This document shows positions 26,586 through 34,314 of a stretch of 64,000 nt of DNA, one piece after another. The notes beneath the pieces were generated by a model. That model saw only the letters and a list, made by a program, of their open reading frames with translations. It was not told the DNA's origin and made no database searches. The DNA is taken from positions 1-64,000 of the forward strand of contig JBCCHV010000017.1 of the NCBI GenBank assembly GCA_039028635.1, in the 5' to 3' direction. The translations under genes and the position numbers were made by a program. The DNA comes from Acidobacteriota bacterium. Lineage in GTDB: Bacteria > Acidobacteriota > Thermoanaerobaculia > Multivoradales > JBCCEF01. Within the stretch, counting starts at the first letter, position 1, and every line of letters begins with the position of its first letter.

Positions 26586-27413
26586 ATGCCCGAAGGACCC
26601 GAGATTCGCCTGGCCGCCGACCGCGTAGCGACCGCCGTCGCTGGTCGGGTGGCGCGGGAGGTGTTCTTCGCCTTCACCGACCTCAAGCCCTTCGAAGGCG
26701 AGCTGCGCGGACGCCGCGTCGTCGAGGTGACCACCCGCGGCAAGGCGATGTTGACCCGCTTCGAGGGCGACCTCGCGGTCTACAGCCACAACCAGCTCTA
26801 CGGCCGCTGGTACACCATGCCGGCGGGGCGCCTGCCGAAGACCAATCGCCAGCTGCGTTTCGCGGTCCACGGCGAGCGCCGCAGCGCCCTCCTCTACTCG
26901 GCCTCGGAGATCGAGGTTCTCGACCCCGAGGGCGAGCGCCACCATCCCTTCCTGCAGCGGCTGGGGCCGGACATCCTGTCCCAAGCCCCGACCGTCGAAG
27001 GCCTGACGGATCGCCTTCTCGAGAAACGCTTTCGCGGCCGCCAGCTCGGCGCCCTCCTCCTCGATCAGGGCTTCGTCGCCGGCCTCGGCAACTACTTGCG
27101 CGCCGAGATCTTGTTCGAAGCCGGGCTCCATCCCCGCCGTCGCGCCGTCGATTGCGACTTCGACCAGCTACGCTTGCTCGCCGATCGCATGATCACGATC
27201 ACTCGCCGGGCCTACGACACCCGCGGCATCACCCTGCCGGCGGAGATCTCGGCCGAGCTCGAGGCCGCCGGCCTGACCCGCTCGCGCCGCCGCCACTGGG
27301 TCTTCGGCCGCGGCGAGGAAGGCTGCCGCGAATGCCAGGCCGTGATCGCCACCGCCGCCGTCGGCGGTCGCAACTGTTTCTGGTGTCCGGCCTGCCAGGG
27401 AGAGATGTCGTGA
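26586..27413 (+). CDS. nei: Endonuclease VIII (Nei-type DNA glycosylase/AP lyase)
   Basis: 275 residues from ATG 26586, which puts the catalytic Pro2 and Glu3 (MPEGPEIRLA) at the N-terminus as required; a GTG two codons earlier would not. AAAGGAG lies 8 nt before. The H2TH region (LLLDQGFVAGLGNYLRAEIL) and a C-terminal zinc finger (CREC...CFWCPACQ) are intact, and the protein matches E. coli Nei closely along its length (YSHNQLYG, LLYSAS.IE, HPFLQR.GPD). It removes oxidised pyrimidines from DNA and nicks the strand. It overlaps the FAD oxidoreductase gene by 4 nt. Confidence 0.94.
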   Translation: MPEGPEIRLAADRVATAVAGRVAREVFFAFTDLKPFEGELRGRRVVEVTTRGKAMLTRFEGDLAVYSHNQLYGRWYTMPAGRLPKTNRQLRFAVHGERRSALLYSASEIEVLDPEGERHHPFLQRLGPDILSQAPTVEGLTDRLLEKRFRGRQLGALLLDQGFVAGLGNYLRAEILFEAGLHPRRRAVDCDFDQLRLLADRMITITRRAYDTRGITLPAEISAELEAAGLTRSRRRHWVFGRGEEGCRECQAVIATAAVGGRNCFWCPACQGEMS

Positions 27414-28486
27414 GCACTGAGGACCGCAAGCGCCCTCGGCGCAAGGTGACGCCGCTGGAGAATGGACAGTGCCTCGAGGTCCTGGTGGTGGGAGCCGGGA
27501 TCGCCGGCCTGGCGGCGGCCCGCACCCTTCACGACCACGGCCACCGGGTGACGGTGCTCGACAAGGGCCGCGGACCCGGCGGCCGCATGTCGACCCGCCG
27601 CCGCGGCGAGCTGCGTTTCGATCACGGGGCCCAATACTTCACCGCCCGGGACCGCCGCTTTCGCCGTTGGGTCGAAACCTGGTTCGAGGACGACCTGGTG
27701 GCTCCCTGGAGCGGGCGTCTGGTCACCCTGGAAGCCGATGCCGATGCCGAGCCCCAGCCGAAAACCGCCGCCCGACGTTGGATCGCGGTGCCCGGCATGA
27801 ACGCCCTGTGCCGCCACCTGGCGGAAGATCTCGAAGTTCACTTCGAGCGTCGCGTCGCGACCCTCGAGCGCCGCGGCGACCGCTGGCTTCCCCGCGATGC
27901 CAGCGGTGGCGAGATGGGGGAGTTCGATGCCGCCATCGTAACCGCGCCGGCCCCTCAGACGGCGGAGCTGCTGGCAGTTGTGGCCCCGACCCTCGCCGCG
28001 GCCGTCGAGGGCGCCGAGATGGCCCCCTGCTGGGCTGCCATGGCGACCTTCGAGTCGCCCCTCGAGCTGCCCTTCGACGCCGCCTTCGTGCAAGGGTCGC
28101 CGCTGGCCTGGCTCGCCGACAACGGCTCCAAGGCCAAGCGGCCGGCGGGCCAGTCCTGGGTCCTCCACGGTTCGCCGGAATGGAGCCAGCGCCACCTCGA
28201 AGGAGACCCCGAGGCGGTGGCCGAGGCGCTGGTCGACGCCTTCTGGCAGGCCGTCGGTGGCAGCGCGGTCGCCAGCACCCACCTGGTCGCTCACCGCTGG
28301 CGCTATGCCCGCACCGTCACCCCCGTCGGCCAGGCCTGTCTCTTCGACCCCGACCTACGCCTCGCGGCGGCCGGCGACTGGTGCCTTGGCGAACGCGTCG
28401 AGCAGGCCTTTCTCTCCGGCTGCGCCGCCGCCGGCCGCCTCCTCGGCCGGCCCGCGATCCCGAGCCAAGGCCTCCTCTTCGAGTGA
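27410..28486 (+). CDS. Renalase-like NAD(P)/FAD-dependent oxidoreductase
   Basis: 358 residues from GTG 27410, whose GTGA overlaps the nei stop, with GGGAGAG before it. Residues about 19-60 form the Rossmann FAD site (VLVVGAGIAGLAAARTL, VTVLDKGRGPGGRMSTRR), with FDHGAQYFTAR following as in renalases and related amine-oxidase-fold enzymes. The C-terminal FAD motif is LAAAGDWCLGERVEQAFLSG. The substrate is unknown; bacterial renalase-like proteins oxidise aberrant dihydronicotinamides or are uncharacterised. It is the middle gene of a tightly coupled trio with DNA-repair nei. Confidence 0.9.
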   Translation: MSTEDRKRPRRKVTPLENGQCLEVLVVGAGIAGLAAARTLHDHGHRVTVLDKGRGPGGRMSTRRRGELRFDHGAQYFTARDRRFRRWVETWFEDDLVAPWSGRLVTLEADADAEPQPKTAARRWIAVPGMNALCRHLAEDLEVHFERRVATLERRGDRWLPRDASGGEMGEFDAAIVTAPAPQTAELLAVVAPTLAAAVEGAEMAPCWAAMATFESPLELPFDAAFVQGSPLAWLADNGSKAKRPAGQSWVLHGSPEWSQRHLEGDPEAVAEALVDAFWQAVGGSAVASTHLVAHRWRYARTVTPVGQACLFDPDLRLAAAGDWCLGERVEQAFLSGCAAAGRLLGRPAIPSQGLLFE

Positions 28487-28869
28487 CGTCGGGAGACCAC
28501 CCGACCTGCGCTTCCTGCGGCCGCCGGATGGAGCCGCGGCGCCGCTGGGCGCGCCAACCTCAGCCGACGCGCTACTGCTCCCCGGCCTGTCGCCGCCGCA
28601 GGGTCAACAGAATCGATCACGCCCTCGAAGGAGCGATCCTCGAGCTCCTCGAAGGACGCGCCCGGCATGCCACCATCTGCCCCTCCGAAGCGGCCCGTGC
28701 CGTGGCTCCCGAAACCTGGCGCGAGCTGATGGAGCCAGCCCGGCGCGCCGCCCGGCGGCTGGTCGCCGTGGGTCGACTGGAAATTCTCCAAGGGGGCCGC
28801 GTCGTCGATCCTTCGACTGCCCGTGGGCCGATCCGCCTACGACGAGCCTTGCGCTCCGAAGGCACTTGA
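28483..28869 (+). CDS. DUF2256-DUF3253 fusion protein
   Basis: 128 residues from GTG 28483, overlapping the oxidoreductase stop by 4 nt (GTGA). The N-terminal 40 residues are a DUF2256 zinc-ribbon-like module (Cys9, Cys12, Cys32, Cys36, ending RYCSPACRRRR). Residues about 48-125 match DUF3253, a winged-helix-like domain (ICPSEAARAV, LMEPARRAARRL, RGPIRLR). Both domains are uncharacterised and recur near photolyase/cryptochrome and FAD oxidoreductase genes, which fits its place beside a DNA-repair enzyme. DNA or RNA binding is possible but not shown. Confidence 0.85.
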   Translation: MTSGDHPTCASCGRRMEPRRRWARQPQPTRYCSPACRRRRVNRIDHALEGAILELLEGRARHATICPSEAARAVAPETWRELMEPARRAARRLVAVGRLEILQGGRVVDPSTARGPIRLRRALRSEGT

Positions 28870-28929
28870 AATTCAGATTTCAAGAAAATATAGTCTCTCT
28901 GCTTGAATGTAGTTTCTGAATGATAAATA
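28865..28929 (+). promoter_or_regulatory. AT-rich leader with hairpin and promoter-like hexamers
   Basis: CTTGAAAT/ATTTCAAG (28865-28872 and 28877-28884) form an 8-bp hairpin overlapping the stop of the DUF2256 gene. Further on, TTGAAT (28903-28908) and TAAATA (28924-28929) are spaced 15 nt, a weak promoter candidate for the giant gene at 29016. This 70-nt patch is far more AT-rich than its surroundings. Confidence 0.35.
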
Positions 28930-29015
28930 AATTGCGATCGCGCTCCGTCGAGAAGGCTCGACACGCCTTGGCTCGAGGCCCACCTCCCCCGGAAGTTGCG
29001 ATCGAGGAGAGATGA

Positions 29016-32000
29016 ATGCCTGCCACCGCCACCCCTCGTCGTCTTCCGAAATCCCCGCCCTTCGCTGGCTGGCTCCTCGCCGCCACCCTCGGGTGCCTTC
29101 TCTTCGCCCCGAGCCTCGCGTTCGCAGACATCACCGGCAACGCCTTTCGCGACTTCGACGCCAGCGGCAGCCGCGGCGCCCTCGAGCCTGGCATCGGCGG
29201 AGTCGTCGTCAATGCCTTCGGCGGCGCCGGCACCGCGGTGGGCAATTCACCTCAGACCACCGCCAGCGACGGCACCTTCACACTCACCGGTCTGCCGACG
29301 GGCCCCCTCCGTCTCGAGCTCACCCTGCCAACGGACGACAGCCTGGCCTTTCTCTTCCCCGGAGCCGCCGGCTCGACGACGGTGATCTTCACCGCCGACG
29401 GCACCAGCCCAGAGATCGGCTTCAGCAACCCGGCGCAGTACTGCCAAGCGGACCCCCTGGCGGCCTCGGCCTGCTTCGTCAGCGGTGATCCACTTCCCGT
29501 CGGCAGCGCCGCCGGCGCCCTCGACGCCCTGGTCTCCTGGCCGATCTCCCGCACCGGAAACACCATTCCGCCGGACGAGGTCGCCCTCGCCAGCGAGGTC
29601 GGCACCCTCTGGGGCCTCGCCTGGGCACGCAGTCGAGAAGTGCTCTACGCCTCGGCCACCCTGCGCCGCCACTCCGGCCTCGGGCCGCTCTCGACCGGTG
29701 GCGTCTACGCCATCGACATGAGCAATCCGGCGACGCCGGTGGTCTCGACTTTCCTGACCCTCAGCAACACCGGCCTCGATCCCCGCACCGAGGAGGGATC
29801 GACTCTGCCCACCGACCCCTCGGCCGACTCCCTCGATGTGCTGGCCTTCGCCGCCACCGCCAAGCGCGGTCTCGGCGACCTCGAGATCTCGGAAGATGAA
29901 TCCACCCTCTACGTCGTCAATCTCAACACCCGCAGCCTGGTCGAGATCGACATCGCCGGCGCCAGCGAGGGAACCGCCACCCCGATCGGCGATCCCGGCT
30001 GCGCCGCCGCCACCGATGCCCGGCCCTTCGGCCTCAAGGTGATCGACGGTGAAGTTTTCGTGGGTGTCGTGTGCTCCGCCGAGTCGACCGGCAACCGCAG
30101 CGACCTGACCGCCTATGTGCGCCGCCTGAGCGGCGGGGCCTTCACCAACTTCTTCGGCCCGATCGCCCTCGACTACCCGCGCACCAACGCCTTCAACGCC
30201 ACCGCCGGCGACATCGATTGGCAGGCCTGGACGGACACCTTCATGACCACCGATCCACCGCCCGGCTTCGATGGTGCCGACGTCAACTCGGTCTATCCTC
30301 AACCGATCCTCTCGGACATCGAGTTCGACAGCACCGACGGCTCGATGATTTTGTCCTTCCTGGATCGCCAGGGCCTGCAAACCGGCGCCCTGACCCTCAC
30401 TCCCGACGGCACCACCCGCGTTCAGACCATCTCGGCCGGCGACATTCTGCACGTCTGCCGCAACGGCGCCGGAGCGTTCGCTCTGGAAGACGCCGGCACC
30501 TGCGACGGTCAGGGTTCCGGCACCACCGCCGGCGACGGTCCCGGCGGCGGCGAGTACTACGACCAGGATCGGTTCAGCAATCACAAGGAGACCATCCTCG
30601 GCGGCCTGTCGCACTACGCCGGCGCGGCAAGCATCCTGGCGACCCTCTTCGATCCCTTCGCCTTCCGCTCCGCCGGCACCAGCTTTTTCGACAACAGCGA
30701 CGGCAGCCTGATCAGCAGCTTCGAGATCTTTGGCACCGATCAGGTCGGCACCTTCGGCAAAGCGGCCGGACTGGGCGATGTCGAGCTGCTCTGTGCGCCG
30801 GCGCCGATCGAGATCGGCAACCGCGTGTGGTGCGACGCCCCGATGGCCGGCGACATGCCCAACGGCATCCAGGATCCACCGGGCGCCAGCGGGGTGATCG
30901 ACACCCCCCTCTCCGGGGTCACCCTCAGTCTGTCCTGCAACGGTGGGACGGTGACCGGCACCACCATGACCGCGGCGGACGGCAGCTACCTGTTCAACGA
31001 CTCCAACGTCACCGGCGGCATTCCGCCAGGGGCCACCTGCACCGTCTCCCTAGACACCTCCCAGGGAGCCCTCGGCACCTGTACCGATCCCACCTTCGCC
31101 AACGCCGGCAGCGCCGCCGATCCGGGGCAGGACCTACGCGACTCGGACGGCACCGACCTCGACATGGACGGCACCCTCGAAGCGACCATCCAGGTCGGCG
31201 GCCCGGGCGCCAACGATCACCGTCTCGACTTCGGCCTGCGCATTCCGCCAATCCCCCTGCTCACCGCCACCAAGACCGATATCGTCCAGGTCGACGGCGA
31301 CTTCGACGGCCAGCTCGACGGCGGCGACACCCTGCGCTACACGGTGGTGATCACCAACAGCGGCGATGCCGATGCCACCGCCACCACTTTCACCAGCTCG
31401 GTCGACGCCGCCACCTCCCTGGTGGTCGCCTCGGTGACCACCAGCCAAGGCACCGTCACCACCGGCAACACCGCCGGCGACACCACCGTGGCGGTCGACA
31501 TCGGCACCCTGGCGATGGGCGGCGCCACGGTCACCATCACCTACGACGTGATCCTCGACAACCCTGCGCCCGTGGGCCTTGACGAGATCCTCTGTCAGGG
31601 CACGGTGGACGCCTCCAACCATCCGACGGTCAGCACGGACGACCCGGACGTCGCCAACTCGACCGATCCGACCGCCACGCCGGTCGATGCCGAACCGATG
31701 CTGGCAGCGACCAAGGTCGACACCTTGCTGGTCGACGATGGCGACGCCCGGGTCGACCCCGGCGATACGGTGCGCTACACGGTGGTGATCAGCAACGCTG
31801 GCGACCAAGACGCCGGCGGCGTTGAGTTCAGCTCGCTGGTCGACAACCTCACCAGCCTGGTGGTCGGCTCCGTCACCACCAGCCAAGGAACCGTCACCAC
31901 CGGCAACACCGGCGGCGACTCGAGCGTCGCCGTCGACGTCGGCACCCTCGCCGGTGCCGGCGGCTCGGTGACCATCACCTTCGACGTCACCGTCGACGCG

Positions 32001-34244
32001 CCCCTGCCGGCCAACGCCTCCGAGCTCACCTGCCAGGGCAGCGTCACGGCCGGCGGCGGGATCTCGCTGCCGACGGACGACCCGGACGACGCCACTGGCA
32101 GCGCCGATCCCACCCTCACGCCGCTCGACCCCGGGGAGGACTTCGGCGACGCGCCGGACTCCTACGGCACCACTCTGGCGGCCAACGGCCCGAACCATCG
32201 CATCGTCACCGGCTTCCGGCTCGGCAGCCTCGAAGACGCGGAGCCCGACGGCCAGGACAGCGCCGACGCCCTGGGTGACGACGGCGATTCCCAAGGGGAT
32301 GACGAAGACGGCGTCGACATCGTCGGCGGTATGCCCGGGGCCTGCACCAGCGGCAATCAGCTGATGGTCAACTTGACCAACGAAGCGGGCCTCGCCACCG
32401 CCTTCCTCGACGGCTGGATCGACTGGAACGGCAACGGCTCCTTCGACCATCCGGCGGAGCACCTCTTCGGCGGCACCAGCGCCGCCCTCGGGCCGGCCTC
32501 GGGCACCTTCCCGCTGACCTATTCGGCGCCCTGCGACGCCACGCCGCAGGCGGTCACCTTCGCGCGCTTCCGCCTGAGCTCGGCGGGCAGCCTGCTGCCG
32601 ACCGGCAGCGCCGCGGTGGCCGACGGGGAAGTCGAGGACTTCTCCCTGCAGATCAAGGGAGTCGACTTCGGCGATGCCCCCGACACCTACGCCACCACCG
32701 GCTCCGGCGGCGCCAGTCACACCATCGTGCCGGGCTTCTCCCTCGGCTCGGCCAACGACACGGAGCCGGACGGACAGCCGACCTCCGACGCCCTCGGCGA
32801 CGATAGCGACGCGGACGGCGACGACGAGGACGGCGTGGCCTTCGCCGGCGGCATGGCGATGGCGGCGGCCTGCAGCAATGGCAACGGCCTCACCGTCACC
32901 CTCGACAACGCCGCCGGCCTGGGCACCGCCTTCCTCGACGCCTGGATCGACTGGAACCGCAACGACGTCTTCGACGACCCGGCGGAGCACCTCTTCGGTG
33001 GCACCAGCGCAGCGCTGACGACGGGGGCCAACAGCCTGACCTACGACGTGCCCTGCACCGCCGTGGCGGGCACCAGCTACGCCCGCTTCCGGCTGAGCTC
33101 GGCGGGCGGCCTGGCACCGGGCGGCGGCCCGGCGGCGGACGGCGAAGTCGAGGACTACACCTTCCTGCTCAAGGGCCTCGACTACGGTGACGCCCCGGAC
33201 CCCACCTACCCGGTGCTGCTGGCATCGGACGGCGGGCGCCACGTGGTGCAACCGACCGGTAACCCGACCCTCGGCACCACCGTCGACACGGAGCCGGACG
33301 GTCAACCGAGCGCTACCCACGACGGCGACGACCTGGCCGGTAGCCCGGACGACGAAGACGGTGTCCAGCTCCCTGCCTCGCTGCTGCCCGGCAAGGCGGC
33401 GACCTTCGACCTCACCGGCGGCGCCACCGGCGGCCTGGTGGACGCCTGGATCGACTGGAACCGCGACGGCGACTGGCTCGATGCCGGCGAACAGATCGCG
33501 ACCGGTCTCGCCGTAGCGGCCGGAGCGACGATACCGCTGGTGGTCGGTGTGCCAGCCGATGCCGCCGCCGGCAGCACCTGCGCTCGCTTCCGCATCTCGA
33601 CCGCCGGCGGCCTCGCCCCGACGGGTCTCGCCGCCGATGGCGAGGTCGAGGACTACCAGGTGCTGCTCGGTGAAGCCCAGCCGGCGATCGGAGCTTCGAA
33701 GGAGGTGACCTCCGTCGAGCGTCTGAGCCCGACCAGCTTCCGGGTGGTCTACCAGGTCGGCATCGAGAACTTCGGCAACGTCACCCTGCAGGAGGTGCAG
33801 GCGACGGTCGACCTGGCGACCGCCTTCGCGGACGCCGTCGGCTTCACGGCGGAAGCGCCGCTGAGCGCCGATTTCACCGTCAATGGCGCCTTCGACGGCA
33901 GCGGCGACACCGCCCTGCTGGTGACCGGCAACACGCTGGCTCCGGGAAGCATCGGATTCATCGAGCTGGCGGTGATCGTCGAGCCGGGGCCGAACCCGGG
34001 TCCCTATCTGTGCTCGACGCTGGTGAGCGGTGAGTCGGTGGACGGCCAGGCCGTGGAGGACATGTCCCACAACGGGGACGACGCCGATCCGGACGGCAAC
34101 CAGGACCCCAGCGACAACCAGGATCCGACGCCGGTGGAGCTCACCATCGCGGTGCTCGAGATCCCGACCCTGTCGCAGTGGGGACTGCTGCTGATGGCCC
34201 TCGGTCTGGCCTGCCTGGCGGCACGCCGCCTGCGCCTCGGTTAG
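29016..34244 (+). CDS. Giant surface protein: SdrD-B, DUF11 and GEVED repeats, IPTL-CTERM anchor
   Basis: 1742 residues with GAGGAGAG just before the ATG. A signal peptide (about 18-37) leads to an SdrD-B-like beta-sandwich (about 38-130) and a beta-propeller-like region. A second SdrD-B module (from about 598, IGNRVWCDAPMAGDMPNGIQ) follows. DUF11 repeats start near 747 and 895, and three GEVED modules of about 172 residues near 1041, 1215 and 1388 (each DxGDAPD...EPDGQ...WIDWN...ADGEVEDY). A last DUF11-like domain starts near 1558. The C-terminus (about 1715-1742, EIPTLSQWGLLLMALGL then Arg-rich) is an IPTL-CTERM sorting signal, so it is probably processed and anchored at the surface. It is a likely stalk or adhesin; the ligand is unknown. 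Confidence 0.92.
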   Translation: MPATATPRRLPKSPPFAGWLLAATLGCLLFAPSLAFADITGNAFRDFDASGSRGALEPGIGGVVVNAFGGAGTAVGNSPQTTASDGTFTLTGLPTGPLRLELTLPTDDSLAFLFPGAAGSTTVIFTADGTSPEIGFSNPAQYCQADPLAASACFVSGDPLPVGSAAGALDALVSWPISRTGNTIPPDEVALASEVGTLWGLAWARSREVLYASATLRRHSGLGPLSTGGVYAIDMSNPATPVVSTFLTLSNTGLDPRTEEGSTLPTDPSADSLDVLAFAATAKRGLGDLEISEDESTLYVVNLNTRSLVEIDIAGASEGTATPIGDPGCAAATDARPFGLKVIDGEVFVGVVCSAESTGNRSDLTAYVRRLSGGAFTNFFGPIALDYPRTNAFNATAGDIDWQAWTDTFMTTDPPPGFDGADVNSVYPQPILSDIEFDSTDGSMILSFLDRQGLQTGALTLTPDGTTRVQTISAGDILHVCRNGAGAFALEDAGTCDGQGSGTTAGDGPGGGEYYDQDRFSNHKETILGGLSHYAGAASILATLFDPFAFRSAGTSFFDNSDGSLISSFEIFGTDQVGTFGKAAGLGDVELLCAPAPIEIGNRVWCDAPMAGDMPNGIQDPPGASGVIDTPLSGVTLSLSCNGGTVTGTTMTAADGSYLFNDSNVTGGIPPGATCTVSLDTSQGALGTCTDPTFANAGSAADPGQDLRDSDGTDLDMDGTLEATIQVGGPGANDHRLDFGLRIPPIPLLTATKTDIVQVDGDFDGQLDGGDTLRYTVVITNSGDADATATTFTSSVDAATSLVVASVTTSQGTVTTGNTAGDTTVAVDIGTLAMGGATVTITYDVILDNPAPVGLDEILCQGTVDASNHPTVSTDDPDVANSTDPTATPVDAEPMLAATKVDTLLVDDGDARVDPGDTVRYTVVISNAGDQDAGGVEFSSLVDNLTSLVVGSVTTSQGTVTTGNTGGDSSVAVDVGTLAGAGGSVTITFDVTVDAPLPANASELTCQGSVTAGGGISLPTDDPDDATGSADPTLTPLDPGEDFGDAPDSYGTTLAANGPNHRIVTGFRLGSLEDAEPDGQDSADALGDDGDSQGDDEDGVDIVGGMPGACTSGNQLMVNLTNEAGLATAFLDGWIDWNGNGSFDHPAEHLFGGTSAALGPASGTFPLTYSAPCDATPQAVTFARFRLSSAGSLLPTGSAAVADGEVEDFSLQIKGVDFGDAPDTYATTGSGGASHTIVPGFSLGSANDTEPDGQPTSDALGDDSDADGDDEDGVAFAGGMAMAAACSNGNGLTVTLDNAAGLGTAFLDAWIDWNRNDVFDDPAEHLFGGTSAALTTGANSLTYDVPCTAVAGTSYARFRLSSAGGLAPGGGPAADGEVEDYTFLLKGLDYGDAPDPTYPVLLASDGGRHVVQPTGNPTLGTTVDTEPDGQPSATHDGDDLAGSPDDEDGVQLPASLLPGKAATFDLTGGATGGLVDAWIDWNRDGDWLDAGEQIATGLAVAAGATIPLVVGVPADAAAGSTCARFRISTAGGLAPTGLAADGEVEDYQVLLGEAQPAIGASKEVTSVERLSPTSFRVVYQVGIENFGNVTLQEVQATVDLATAFADAVGFTAEAPLSADFTVNGAFDGSGDTALLVTGNTLAPGSIGFIELAVIVEPGPNPGPYLCSTLVSGESVDGQAVEDMSHNGDDADPDGNQDPSDNQDPTPVELTIAVLEIPTLSQWGLLLMALGLACLAARRLRLG
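31257..33670 (+). repeat. Tandem DUF11 and GEVED repeats inside the giant gene
   Basis: Two DUF11 units (about 31257-31695 and 31698-32130) share near-identical DNA, for example the segments starting at 31438 and 31876 that encode TTSQGTVTTGNT. Three GEVED units follow (about 32139-32655, 32656-33170 and 33171-33665), with the first two most alike (AEHLFGGTSAAL in both). This indicates internal duplication, the older units having diverged. Confidence 0.8.
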
Positions 34245-34255
34245 TCCGCGGGAGG

Positions 34256-34309
34256 CCGGGTGCTCTCAACGGTGGAAGGCCCCCCACCGGCGAGGCACCC
34301 GGTCTTTTT
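34256..34309 (+). terminator. Rho-independent terminator of the giant surface-protein gene
   Basis: CCGGGTGC (34256-34263) pairs with GCACCCGG (34295-34302); an inner stem CGGTGG/CCACCG (34270-34275, 34284-34289) stacks inside. TCTTTTT (34303-34309) follows. It lies 11 nt after the stop and just before the end of the convergent regulator gene. Confidence 0.8.
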
Positions 34310-34314
34310 CTGGG

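Noticed and set aside
31134-34070. Very long minus-strand open frame opposite the giant GEVED gene
   Set aside because: Stop-free by GC-rich codon bias of the plus-strand gene; low-complexity translation with no family.
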